A DNA stretch of 64,000 nucleotides, from positions 8,514,207-8,578,206 of the forward strand of contig CM023536.1 in NCBI GenBank assembly GCA_013350335.1. Direction: 5' to 3'. This DNA comes from Chimonanthus salicifolius. Taxonomy: Eukaryota; Streptophyta; Magnoliopsida; Laurales; Calycanthaceae. The notes below the pieces were generated by a model. That model worked only from the letters and a program-made list of their open reading frames with translations. It was not told the DNA's origin and ran no database searches. Both the position numbers and the translations under genes were made by a program. Positions 33,651 to 45,421 of this stretch are shown piece by piece; within the stretch, counting starts at the first letter, position 1; every line of letters begins with the position of its first letter.

Positions 33651-35940
33651 CCTCGATTCGTGTGTAGAAGCCATGGTAAAAGAATTGGTCACCTAAAGGC
33701 CGGAATTCCACCTTCGCGTTCACGTGATTTTACCTGAGGATAAATTATCAAATTAAATGACTAATTAGATTCATGTATTGATTAATCCGAAATTTCACAA
33801 CTTAATGTTTAATATGCATATTCGCAAAACTGAATTAGTAATTAATTCAACTCTGTTTTTTAAAACAATTCACAACTCAGTTTTAATTAATTTCTGTAGC
33901 TCAAATTGAGTCTACACGGTTCAGCCGGGTTTATATATATTGCAGTGAACAGCCTTCAACGAACTAAAACTCGTTTAAAAAAATCTGAACACATTGATTG
34001 GGTTTTAGCCCACGTGTAAAACTGATTTTTCAAAACAGCACACGTTGCAGAAACTACTCAGGCCAACAACTGGCAGGTTTTCTGCAGTAAATAAAGTGGC
34101 TTAAACGGGTTAGGACTCAGTTCACTCGATAACAAGCTGTGATCAACCATAGTTACAAGTATCATTTTTAGAATATTAACAGGTGATTAATAATATTGAG
34201 ATATTTTCAAATTCTTGAATTTTTATCAGAAAATTAACTAAAAAATCTCACGGAAAATATAATATTTAAAATACAATAAAAATATTAATTTGGAATTTAT
34301 CAATATTTTATCAAGAAATTATCAGAAATTTATCGAGATATTATTACGATATTACAATTTATTGCAAATTTAACACAGTGTCGATAAATCTCGAAATATT
34401 AACGACAATTGATATTTTACAGATAAAAATATGATAAATTTGAAAATATCAAACATATTTATGACATTGAGGTCAACAGCGTGGATTATACACGGTTCAA
34501 ACCCGTTGGGACCGGGTTTCATGCACGACAAGAAGACTAGTATGAAGAACCCACTCAGCTTCCCAAAACTGGCTCAGTTCAGTCCCTGAAATGGACTGTT
34601 CGGTATCGTGTTTTCAGACCACAATGCTGCCAATAAAGTGGGTCCCATGGTGAGTTTCAACCCAGCATTAATGCGACAAACTCAGCAAGTTTCGACTCGG
34701 TTTTGATACAGCAGAGCCTGGTTTACAGTCTGAGTTAATTGCAGTTCAAAACTTCAAACACAGAAATTAAAAGTGAACCATGACTGAATTCGGCTGTTTG
34801 GTGAGTCGAAAGATGTCTTAAAATTCCGAGTTAAAATTAAAGAATTTCATATTCAGATCTAACTAATTAAGGAATTAATCAATAAAAATCCAACTACAAT
34901 AGCCAAATAAAATTCCGAAAATACTCGGGATTTAAAATGGTGAGTCCTCTTGACTCAGATTAATTTCTAAAAGAAATTACAAAAACTTCGCTCAACTCGG
35001 ATCCCTCTGGGTCAGTACACAACACGATCATCCCTTCAGCTTGACCTCCAATCATACCAGCTATAAGCATTGTCACAAATCTCGTTCTCGGGATATTAAC
35101 TGACAATTGTTAATAACGAGATATTTTCAAATTCTTCGATTTTTATCAAAATTTAACGGAAAAATCTAGTGGAAAATATAATACTTAAAAATGATAAAAA
35201 TAAATATAATAAATAAATAATGTGGCTGGAGTTTAAAACTATAGATGATACTTCAGAAATAAAAATATGTATACTTGGCCCAAGCATTTTTAACTGAAAT
35301 TAACCTTAAAATATCACGATATTAACGGGAATTTACCGTTAAAAATAGCAGACGCGTTAAACTCGAGTTTTTAACTCGCAAAAGTTATTTTCGCCGATAT
35401 TTTCATGATAAAAATGAAAATATCGAAGATATTTGTTATATTACCTATAAGATCAAGTTCTCGATATCTCACTTGGATCTCGCCTTCATCTCATAAGCTT
35501 CAATAAGGTCCGGCTCGCTACGAAGGCTTTCTGTCTCAACTCAGCAAAATGCCACACTTGACTCGGTTTTCTCTCTTATTTAGGACTCTAAAAAAAAATC
35601 CAAAACTCGGTCATTAGTAGAGTATTTATAGAATTAATATACCTTAGGTTGACCGATCCTAAATCCGTATAAGCAAACAATGTGTAAAAATACAAGTCTC
35701 CAACTCAAATCATTCTCATTCCTTTTGAGTCACTCGTTTTCCTTCCTTAGTCTTCAAAGTTCAAACACATCCCAGCTGATGGGACTCAAGGTCCCACACT
35801 TTAATGGGTCAGGACCCACGAGTGACTCATGGTTTTGCAATGCTTGAATTTTAAATTCAAAAGTTTGGATGTGAGTTGGGTCCATGGCCCATTACGACCC
35901 AATGTTGGATATGACTAATTTATTTGGGTCGGTGTAGTAC
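33651..35940. repeat. Unassigned 2.3-kb block with a ~110-bp direct repeat
   Basis: Words around GATATTTTCAAATTCTT and GGAAAATATAATA occur at about 34160-34270 and again at 35090-35190 in the same orientation, each preceded by GATATTAAC-like or GAATATTAAC-like DNA. The region is richer in GACTCGG and GGTCC than its surroundings. On the minus strand, CTATAAATACTC (about 35616-35636) resembles a TATA box. No coding frame or element ends could be found. It might be an LTR or other decayed element, but this is not shown. Confidence 0.4.
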
Positions 35941-35949
35941 AAGGGTATA

Positions 35950-36110
35950 AATATCAGTTGATACAGTGCATATCGGCTGAATTAGCAAATATTGGCTGAA
36001 TTAGCACTGAATTTTTTTTTAAAAAATTAAGAGAGAGAGAGATCGATATCCGAGATACCGAGATATCGGTCGAGATGCCGATATCTCGATAAATCTAATT
36101 TTTTTACCTT
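35950..36110. repeat. GATATCGG-type island
   Basis: GTATAAATATCAGTTGATAC, then GAGAGATCGATATCCGAGAT and ACCGAGATATCGGTCGAGAT. It is the third island, and shares AAATTAAGAGAGAGAGAG with the one at 41095-41295. Confidence 0.6.
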
Positions 36111-37076
36111 TGATATAGTCTGAATCGACTCGTGTAATCAATTCAGACTTTTTAAGGGTCTTCGTGTCACATGTCACATCTTCATCCATGCTTCCAATGT
36201 CCGAATCCTTTTAACTTATCTATTCTACTTCTTAAAATTTGGTTACACCTTATTCCGTGAATGGCGCTTGCACTTGTAGATAATAGTAGTGAAACATTTT
36301 TTTTGTTAGGTGAGAGATCTTTCTAAATATAGTAATTAGCATTCAAAGTATTGTTATTTTAATAAAACTGAGAGAACAGGCTCTAATATTTTGAACCTTT
36401 CCTAACTCTGAAATTCCATTCCCACATTTTCTTCCTTCCTCAACAGCCCCAATGCCATTGGCAAAGTCATAGATATCCAAACGATGGGACTTCTTCCACT
36501 ATGAATTGTTTTGGGTCCCATTGGTTGGTAGTCAAAAATAGTAGCGGCTCAACAAGCCTGAGTTAACTCGACTAATACATTATTTTTAAGCATATTTTTC
36601 ACATATAACATCCTAAAATATTACAAATAATATGATAATGTTTAACGTTCTTCATCAACAACTTGATTTTAACATTTGATAGTAACAACTCAAAAATAAA
36701 AACTAAAAAAAAATTAATAAATAATATATATAGATATATCCATCTAGGATCGGTTCAAGTCAGGTTGGGTCAAATCAAGTTAAGTTTGGTTTCAAAGTCG
36801 AATTCATCCCAATCAAACTTCTCAGCCACCGACACTCGTTGTCCGTGTGGCCATGATGAGTGGTTTCATGGGGTTGGACCGGGTTTGAGTCTTGATGAAG
36901 TAAAAGCGTATAAAAAAAATCAAACCTCTCAGCCCAACTCAAGAGGTGAATATACTTAACATCGTATAATACTTTCCCTAGTTGGATCAAATGGGTTGGG
37001 CTGGAGAGTTATTCAATCTGATTTGAATTTCATTATTTTTTTTCCTAACCTGACCCAAGCTAGAATTCAACCATAG
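36111..37076. other. Intergenic DNA with a decayed GGTTGGGT repeat
   Basis: From about 36745 to 37072 the words GGTTCAAGTCAGGTTGGGTC, AAATGGGTTGGGCTGG and CTGACCCAAGC suggest a decayed relative of the hAT MITEs, without clean ends. No gene is supported. Confidence 0.4.
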
Positions 37077-37079
37077 TTT

Positions 37080-37240
37080 CACCTTTAAACCAGTGGGAAA
37101 ACCAGCGTAAAGTAAAACCCCCCACGGGTGACACCCATTGCCCTTAGAGCATGCTAGGTGAAAATATAGAGGTTCGAACCTAACACCTCTCGCTTCTTGA
37201 AGTGGGAGATTATCCGTTAAACTACATCACTGTGGATGAA
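37080..37240 (-). mobile_element. tRNA-derived SINE (minus)
   Basis: The minus strand reads CCACAGTGATGTAGTTTAAC, GGATAATCTCCCACTTCAAG and TTAGGTTCGAACCTC, i.e. A box TGTAGTTTAACGG and B box GGTTCGAACC. The body GGCAATGGGTGTCACCCGTG follows. It is the same family as 25318 and 32030. Confidence 0.75.
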
Positions 37241-39600
37241 GAGTTGGAATATTAAATGGTTACTTTCTACAAAGTTAGGTGTTGCAATTCTATAATTAGG
37301 TTTTTAGATTGAAACCTTTCGGTCTCGATGCGGATATTGATTTTGTCAAAGGTAGCTTACCAATAAAAAAGAAACTAGATTTAAAAAAAACTGAAAATCT
37401 GAATAGCCAGCCTTATATATTATTGCATAATAGCCCATGTAATCCAAAATTTTGATTCCAACTCAGCTATTCACAAATCACAAGTAGCAAAGTCATCTTT
37501 ATAGACGGAAATAGACGTCCAATAATTCAACAACCCAATGCATTTATTAAAAAAATGTACAAAATTTTAACAAATTAAGTTTTGAACCTCAATCTTAACC
37601 TCCAATCCATATGTAAATTTTACTCGAAGTTATTAAAAATGAAGGTGAAAAATCATCAAGAACGTATCTCATAATGCACGAGTCCTGAATTCGATTTTCA
37701 TTTCGCTCGAAGAATTCATTCCCCATAGATATATTGAGTGTATATGGATAGAGAAGTTTGTTCAGTCGAATGCTCTAAAAAGTTCAAATATCTTAGTCAT
37801 TAAAAAAAAAAACATTTCAACCCACATCAAACCCCTGTCAATCTATAACCAAAATTCAAAATCCCTAAATGCATATTTGATTCAAAATTCAATTTAAATC
37901 AAGTAACTCAGCAAGTATTTCTCAGAAATTCTTTAAATTGGCTTAAGAATTGAACAAAGAAACCCACTCAATTTTTTTTTTTTTTACAACTTAAACCACA
38001 TCTCTATCTCTAAAAAAGAAAACTTAATCCAAATCTGTAAGTAGATAATTTGTCTTTACCCACATCTTTTCCACATTTGCAACTGGTGGATTGTATTAAT
38101 AGAAGATGACACTAATATTTTAGTGGTTTCCTGCAAATCCTGGGCCCATTGTCCATTGGATTTCCTCTTCTTATATACAAAATATAAGAAACGCCTCACG
38201 CGTGCAACCTTTTTAATAATTTGTTTGACGTAATCTCATTATGATTTTGACATCCATTAGTTAAGGTTTTATCATTCTTCTCCATAAATTTTCTTCCGTT
38301 TAGACTAACTGAAGTCACGACTAGAAAATGCGGTTGATACATTGTATATCATCTTCAACGGCTAGAAAATGAGGTTGATACATTGTATATCAGCTCCAAC
38401 ATAGTAGAAAAATGAAGATGATATGTATAGAAAGTTGATGGACAGGTGCTGACGAATCTATATCGGTCTGTTGCAGCCGAAATGTATCGATTCACCGACA
38501 CAAGTATAACCGTCACGGGTAAAATAATGCAAGCGGTCAGTGTCATTATGACGAAAAGACTTAAAAAGGATATTATAATTTATAATAGAGTTAAATGGTA
38601 ATGTAGAATTCGAAAACCCACTTCAAATGTTTAGATTATTTAGAAGTTTCTCTAATTAGTGCTTACTAATATTGTATTTATCAATTTAGTACTTTTCTCA
38701 CTTTTATTTACTTTACCTCTTTATTTGTATTTCCTTTTCTCTGTAAACAAAATTACAGGATCTCTTATCAATTGAGGAGACAACAAATTCTCATTGTGTT
38801 ATTTTACACCAAATAAATAAGATATTAACGTTAATAATGATGTAAGTTGCTAATTCTATTGTACTTTTTCAAAGATACTTCAATTATACACATATAATGT
38901 ATAATTCACAAATTATTCAGGCTCATTTTATTTTCTTCTTTTCTATATTATATAAGTACATAATTTGAACATTTTAATTTTGTTAAGTTAATTGATATAG
39001 TTCTAAATATTGAACACTTAAAAATAAAATAAAAATATGAAAATTGTAAATATTTCATTATATTTTTTAACTTACCTAAAGTATATTTTAAATAAAAAGT
39101 TTATTTAAAAATAATTTTAAAGTGAGTTTTCTTTTGAATCTGTTGGTAAAACCAAATCTAAATTGAAAACATAGTTTTAAGTCGTTCTTTTAATTTAAAA
39201 TATTTAAAAGTCACATAAAACATACCAATATATCAAAGTTATATAATAACTGAGCCGAAATTTTGGTCTCAAAATTTTCAAATAGAATGTACTGTTCTCG
39301 ACTTTTGATGTATCTATTTTTTATGGTCAATTTTTTAATCATAATTTTAAGAAAAAAATAAATTACATAAGAACAATCGTTCCATACTTTTTTTATGCCG
39401 AATTGCCACCTATGATCAGGACAAGGAACAACTTAGGCCCCCATTGAGGATTGAGCCCATATTATATGACCGAGGAAAATAAGGAGGAATTCCAAACTTA
39501 TAGATACAGTTTTCAATATTAACTTTTTAGTTTTTCTAAATTTTACTAAATGACACCTGCAATAGAGGAACGAGCATGTCAAATGATTAATTAATGAACT
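37241..39600. other. Gene-free intergenic DNA
   Basis: AT-rich. At 38322-38400 a ~44-bp tandem duplication (GGTTGATACATTGTATATCA) occurs, and just after it (38455-38530) a weak GATATCGG-like patch. Nothing else is supported. Confidence 0.45.
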
Positions 39601-39604
39601 TTGT

Positions 39605-40105
39605 ACGGAGTAGTTTAACTGGTACAAGCACTTTGGCTCAAGTGTGAGACCCTAACCTGGCCCTAGACGGCCGAGTCCACTAAGGGCCAGGCCTAAGTGA
39701 ACAGAGTGGAGTAGGAGTGTATTTGTGTGCTTGAGGGTGAAAACCAAGGTCCTACATCGGAAGTTGAGAAATTTGAGAAGGGATTTATAAGTAGTCTTGC
39801 CCTACTCTTCCAGCAAGATGCATTTTGGATCCAGGGCTTGGACTAGGTCCGATCCAAAAATCGTGCGGGCTCGCACATGTGTGCGCGTATGGGACCCAAA
39901 GCGGACAATATCTTATTGGGCCGAGCCCCAAGCCCTTTTTATAGGCCAAGGCTGTTACATCAAGAACCTAGAAATTTCATGTTCAAGTCCTATAGTTACC
40001 CGATGCCCATGACTTGCAGGGGCTGTATATATATGAAGTTTTGCCCGACGCCCTTGTATTCAAAGAGAGTTGAGGGTCTTGGATTTGTTCGTCATAAAAA
40101 ATAAT
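39605..40105 (+). mobile_element. tRNA-derived SINE interrupted by a solo LTR
   Basis: With 39643-39959 and one TCAAG copy removed, the sequence reads GTACGGAGTAGTTTAACTGG, GGCTCAAGAACC and TCATGTTCAAGTCCTATAG. TAGTTTAACTGG is a perfect A box, and TGTTCAAGTCC a good B box, at tRNA-like spacing. The 3' part runs to an A-rich end near 40105. Confidence 0.7.
39643..39959 (+). mobile_element. Solo LTR of the TRIM-like family (TSD TCAAG)
   Basis: 317 bp from TGTGAGACCCTAACC to AAGGCTGTTACA, with perfect 5-bp flanks TCAAG at 39638-39642 and 39960-39964. The core words GGTCCTACATCGGAAG, GGGATTTATAAG and CCCAAAGCGGACAATATC match the other two copies. Confidence 0.88.
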
Positions 40106-40764
40106 TAACACCTGAGCATGAGTTGCATTAGCTTGAAAATTTTTTTTTGCTAAGTCTAATTCATTCTAATATTATAAATTATCTTAATTTTTAACTTTCT
40201 AATTTATATTATTTTAAAATAGACATGATCCAATTAATTACGTGAGTCTCATCCATTAGTCTATCTGTTTTACTATCATTGATTTTCTCATCCCATCAAT
40301 CTTTCCATGCTTCTTCATACATTGTTTTCACAATGGCAATAAGATTAATCTCACAATCCATACACACTGGTTAAATCGATGGAAATTAACTTCATGAGAA
40401 GTGGTCTGGAAGGGTTGAACGTGAATCGAACTCAAGACCTCGCTTCATGAGACATCGTTTTAACCGTCAACCCCTTGGGTCTCTTGTCAAATTGTGCTTC
40501 CTTGTAAGAAAATTGTGAGATTTCAAGTGAGACACCTAGGTCCAAAGAGTGGTAACTGATATAGGGCTAATTTGCTTAGTGTGTGTGGTGTGAGAACATG
40601 TCTCAAAGGCTTAAATCTAAGTTTGATTCTATGGGCCCAAGACAATAAGCTGATGTACAAGAGATCCAATCACAACTGCTTAGAGATCATATAAATGTGA
40701 AACTCACATTAGTTATGATGCTAAAATAAGAAAGTTCAGCATTACTCAATAAACATTTTGTTGG

Positions 40765-41060
40765 TAGAGTTTTTTTTTCTTCTGAAGGATAAGGTTAGAT
40801 TCATTCAAAGAGGAAAAACTCCCCAAAATTACATGCAGAAATACAGCAGCAACTGCACAAGGAGAAAAAACCGAAAGCCCACAAACCGGGTCAGGCAAAT
40901 CAAACAAGAAACATGAACCCACAGCCCGGGTCAGACAGGATTAACAGAGATTAAGCTTGCAAAAACACCATCACTGTTACATTTAGCAGGCTTGGAGGTG
41001 ACCCAATCCAAAAGAGTTTTGACAGGTTATTTGCTTGGACTTTAACAATACAAGACTTTC
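40765..41060 (-). mobile_element. LINE 3' tail (minus), truncated
   Basis: On the minus strand, TTTGAATGAATCTAACCTTA followed by TCCTTCAGAAG and an A-run (T-run at 40770-40777) has the AATGAAT...(A)n layout of the RNase H-bearing LINEs at 53.4 and 61.6 kb. The coding part is too decayed to read. The 5' limit is uncertain. Confidence 0.45.
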
Positions 41061-41094
41061 TAAGGTTGAGCTTTGAGAGAAGAGTGCTAATCAG

Positions 41095-41295
41095 GGGTAT
41101 AAATCTCTATCGATATGGCCGATATCTCACTGATGTGACGGAGATCTCGCCGACATTGGCCAATACACATTTATATGGTCGATATTTGTCCAAAAAAAAA
41201 TTAAGAGAGAGAGAGATATTGGCCGAAATCCGAGATACTCAGATATCGGCCTAGATCCGAGATACCGAGATATCGGCCGAGATTCGAGATACCAA
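41095..41295. repeat. GATATCGG-type island
   Basis: GGGGTATAAATCTCTATCGA, GGCCGATATCTC, then AAATTAAGAGAGAGAGAGAT and three tandem copies (~20-30 bp) of GAGATACCGAGATATCGGCC-like DNA. It is the fifth island in the window. Confidence 0.6.
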
Positions 41296-41384
41296 CTACA
41301 ACAGCATGAATGTTGTGCTTCCATGGAGGGTTTGATCCATGAAACAGAATGGTGATGATATCATTGTGGCCGAGCTGCAGCTGG

Positions 41385-41515
41385 CTCGGCCCAGATGACT
41401 CTTAGACTTCAGATTAGAAAGTAAAAATAATAGTAGATACTTTTATCGGGCCCAGATGACTCTTGACTTTGGATTAGAAATTAAAAATAATAGTAGATAC
41501 TTTTATGAAAGCAAT
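41385..41515. repeat. ~64-bp tandem duplication
   Basis: GGCCCAGATGACTCTT, then AAAATAATAGTAGATACTTT, occurs twice in direct tandem, with a few substitutions. Confidence 0.75.
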
Positions 41516-42081
41516 CACCCATGGATATGGATATGGATATGCACGACACGTTTTTAAGATTGAATTTTTTATCTATATTTGAAAAAGTAGTTAGCTTTTT
41601 TTTTTTTTTGTCTCATTCACCATAAAGTATTATTATTTTCTGAAAAATTTTAAAATATAGAAATTATTGTAATAGAGTGAAATTTTGGCTAAATTGACTG
41701 AAAATTTCCATCCATTTTGGTCAACATTTGGCACATTTCATATTCAGGTTAGGTTATGGGAGTTCAAATTTATCATCTTAGCTCTTCTGGAAGGGGAAGG
41801 TTAAACAGTAGATCTACACTATAGTTGGAAAATGATAAATTACCCTTAGACTAGCCATTTTCCACATAATGGAATTCATCCATTTGCAGAAAATCAATAC
41901 ATGTCATTTATCATGAACTAAATTTTAGTAGAAAAAGCTTAAAAAAAGTAAAGAAAAGTATATGTTTTCACATTTTTGAATAAAATGATTATATTCTTCC
42001 TTTCTTTTCATTCTCAACAATAAATAATAATTATAATTCACTTTTTCAAAGGGTAATGATTTTCACACCAGCAACTTAAAT

Positions 42082-42206
42082 AGTTGTACACCATAATAAA
42101 AGGAAATCTCATTATTATCATTTATTATTTAATGTGTAACTTGCTTTCGAAGGAGAGAAAGAAAAAAAAATAATAATGAGATTTACTTTTGTTATGATGT
42201 ACAACT
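42082..42206. repeat. Imperfect hairpin (37-bp arms)
   Basis: Arms 42082-42118 and 42170-42206 are inverted copies. The left starts AGTTGTACACCATAATAAAA, and the right ends TTTTGTTATGATGTACAACT. There are about four mismatches and a ~51-base loop. It may be a very small MITE. Confidence 0.65.
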
Positions 42207-43002
42207 ATAATTATCTAGAACTACAACGCAACTAACAAATATAGAAACGCCAATACTAAATAATAACAAATATAGGCACACGAGTTTCCAGGAGCCTTGA
42301 ATAAATCTTTACACTCTATTTGCAACTAGAGAAACAAGAGTGCTGTCTTAAAATAAGTTTTTATTGAAAAATAAGAATAAATTTTAAAAAAACATTACTG
42401 AAAATATTAGTTTTGTAGACAAAACTAAAGTTTTAAACTTCAAACTCATTTTTCATTTGAAATTTTAAATAATTCTAGACATTTGAGAGAATTTCAATCC
42501 AACCTAGTCACTAAAATAGAATAGTCAAATGTCTTTAAAGACTTTTTAAATTATAAATAAAGAGAAAATTGTGAAACGAAAATGAAGCTTACATTAAAAA
42601 AGACTAGTAAAATATTACAAATAATGGATTGCAGAGGAAGCGTGCAAGAAAGGCAAATAAAATGGGAAGACGATAGGAAGCTTCACATAAGATGCTAGTT
42701 GGCTTAAATTGGGAAGTGTTCTAGAATAAAATCATCCTCTTCGTGGATACTGCCTTGAGTTGAACGACTACGAAGGTTCATATAATTTTTTTTTTATGTA
42801 ATTTCAATTAATTTAATTTTTTATATCAATTTTAATTTTACTCAAATTTTTGGGAAAAATAATAAGTAAAAATTTAATAGAACCTCAAGGTCTTTTCGAC
42901 TTAGAAAAATATGTTTTAGTTGAAAATGACTTTTTTCTGTTAATTCTTTAAGTCGTGTTTGAATGGGGGGAGAAGTGAAAAGACTTTTTTATGAGAGTCT
43001 AA

Positions 43003-44127
43003 GGCTGCCTTTGGATGGGGGTAAGAGGGGGTAACCCCTCATTACCCCTTGTTACTCTAGTTTGATAAAAAGGAGGTGAGGGTAAAAATTTGAAAATTTA
43101 CCCTCTCATCCCATTTTTTAATATTCCCTTTAGAGGTTGGAATATTTACAATACCTTACCCCTCAATACCCTTTGACTTCCTATCTTTTTTAATTAAATA
43201 TTATAAAATTAAAATATTTCAAAAAAATGTTATATAATTAAAAAAATAATATATTTCAACATGATACATTTGGATGAGGGGTAAATTTTATGGGGATTAT
43301 CTTTGAATAGGGGTAATTGTAAGTATAGGTAAATTGACATATTAACAATTTTATGAGAATTAATATTTTTTTATTAAATCTATCTAGCATAAATAATAAA
43401 AAGAAAATTTTATGAAACATAATTGTCAAAAAAAATATCCTATTTTTAAGAGGTGATTCTGTCGAAATTTTGATAAAGTCTCAAAACTCCAAAAGAGTTT
43501 GAAGTTCATCATAATCTCTTTCGGAATAATTAACAATTTATTCTCTTGGAAGTTTATTTTAAAAACATGATGCATTTGATGAGGGGTAAATTTTACGGGG
43601 GTTACTCGAGGTTACTCTTGAGTAGGGGTAACTGTAAGCAGGGGTAACCTGACATATTAACAATTTTATGAGAATTAATATTTTTATTAAATTCATATAA
43701 TATAAAAAATTATAATTATAATTTTTTATGAAGAGATATGTTGATATTTTTTATTCATTCATTGGAATTTAAAATAATAATATCAAAAAAATTCTTTATT
43801 TATTTATTTACTGTTAGAATGTAAGTGTTCATTTTAAGTTATAATTATGAAAAATAATTTATAAAAAATAGATAATATTATTATAAGTTATATTATTAGG
43901 ATTTACTTCATGAATATTATTTAAAAATTATGTTTTATAAAAAAATTCAAAAAATATTAATATATCAGGTTACCCTACCTTATAGTTACTGAAAAAGATT
44001 TTTTACCCTTAGGATATGCTTTTAGTTTACCACTGCAATTACTAAATAAGATAAGGGTAATCTCACTTTAAGGATCACCCCTACTCAGGGTAACCCTTCT
44101 AAAATTTACTCTTCGTCCAAACGCAGC
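43003..44127. mobile_element. Tourist/PIF-Harbinger-like element, 1125 bp
   Basis: The ends are GGCTGCCTTTGGATGGGG and, on the other strand, GGCTGCGTTTGGACGAAG. Both sides are flanked by TAA (43000-43002 and 44128-44130). A TAA target and a GGNNNNGTTTGG terminus are typical of PIF/Harbinger MITEs. Internal partial copies of the terminal region (GGATGAGGGGTAAATTTTA near 43270 and GATGAGGGGTAAATTTTACG near 43569) suggest nested or repeated insertions. There is no transposase. Confidence 0.78.
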
Positions 44128-44130
44128 CTA

Positions 44131-44431
44131 ATTTCTTTTATTTGAATCAATTCTCTAATAGAAAGCGGAATTCACAAACAACGAAATTATAGACAATTTC
44201 TTTTTATAAATTAAAAATATAATTGTATAAATTGAAGGAAGACTTTAAAATCTAATGCATGTTATATTTTCATTTCAAAATTCAATTTTAGTCATTTGAT
44301 TTTAATAGTTAAAATCACTAAGTGTTGAATCTTTTGAAGAACGTCTACCAACTTTGAGTGTTAGATCAAGTGACTACAAGTTAATTTTTGGACTGAAACT
44401 TTAAGTAGTAATATATATTTAAGTCTAATTT

Positions 44432-44486
<55 letters not shown>

Positions 44487-45421
44487 AATTTACAAAATTA
44501 AAAATTAAAATAAGATTGTGCAAGATCCCCATTTTTAAGTCTACGTTGACCTTGTGACTATTTGATCAGTTACGGAGAGCTTTAAACGGCAGCCTCCAGA
44601 AAAGCTCGAGCCGATCCCCATTGTGAACATGCCTACTTGAAGGCTGGAATTATTGATACCCGAGCCGGATCTAATCTGGATATCCAAATGTTCTCTAATG
44701 CTGGAAATTCAAATGCATTGGATTGAATAAAACCCGTTTCCTCTCGTGAAGGGAGTAATGAAGAGACGAGAAATCTGAGAAATCTCGGTCAGACGATCTT
44801 TCAGAGACAGAGAGGGCCGGCGGGAGTGGTTGACAGCGGTGGGAACAATCAGGCTTTCTGGGAGATAGGTTTGGCGTCGGAGGTGGAAGAGGTAGAAATT
44901 GCAGAATCAGGAATTGCCAGAGGGAGGATCCTTGTCCTACTTTTTGACTCGAAACATTCAAAAAGAGAGCCCTAGGATTCCAGTCGAATATCTGAAATTC
45001 TGCAGAGAAACTATAGATGCCGCTGGATCGACGCATTTCAAGTTAGATTCGAGATTTCACTGAAAAATGCCCAAATCCCGAACCCTAGACTGTGATATTG
45101 CACAATTTCATGCGAGCGGCAGATGAGAGAGAAAGAGAGAGGGTGGTAAAGAGTAAAGATTCCGGAACAGATTATGTTGCATTAATTTCTCCAGAGCACC
45201 AAATGAAAAGTAAACTTTAATAGTTTCCATTTGGCATTTTATCACACGGCTCGTGGTAGTTTTATTTCTTCCGTCGCAGCATATTCTACAGACAAAACGA
45301 ATTCTTCTCTAATCTTCTCATAGAGAGAGAGCGGAAGCCAATGAAAGAGAAAGAGATGCTAATTCAATTGGAAATCGATAGCATAACAAGCAGCGAATGA
45401 AAGAATTCCTTGCATTGAAAA
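44131..45421 (+). promoter_or_regulatory. Upstream region of ATE1
   Basis: It contains a (TA)n microsatellite at about 44437-44470 with a following T-run, a segment at 44967-45103 that is duplicated in ATE1 intron 4 at 58664-58797, and GA-rich runs at 45125-45147 and 45322-45334 likely to fall in the 5' leader. No TATA box was chosen. The Pro-rich minus-strand frame at 44695-45036 has no support. Confidence 0.5.

Noticed and set aside
44695..45036. Pro-rich minus-strand frame upstream of ATE1
   Set aside because: No homology. Part of it overlaps a segment duplicated elsewhere, where the frame is not kept.
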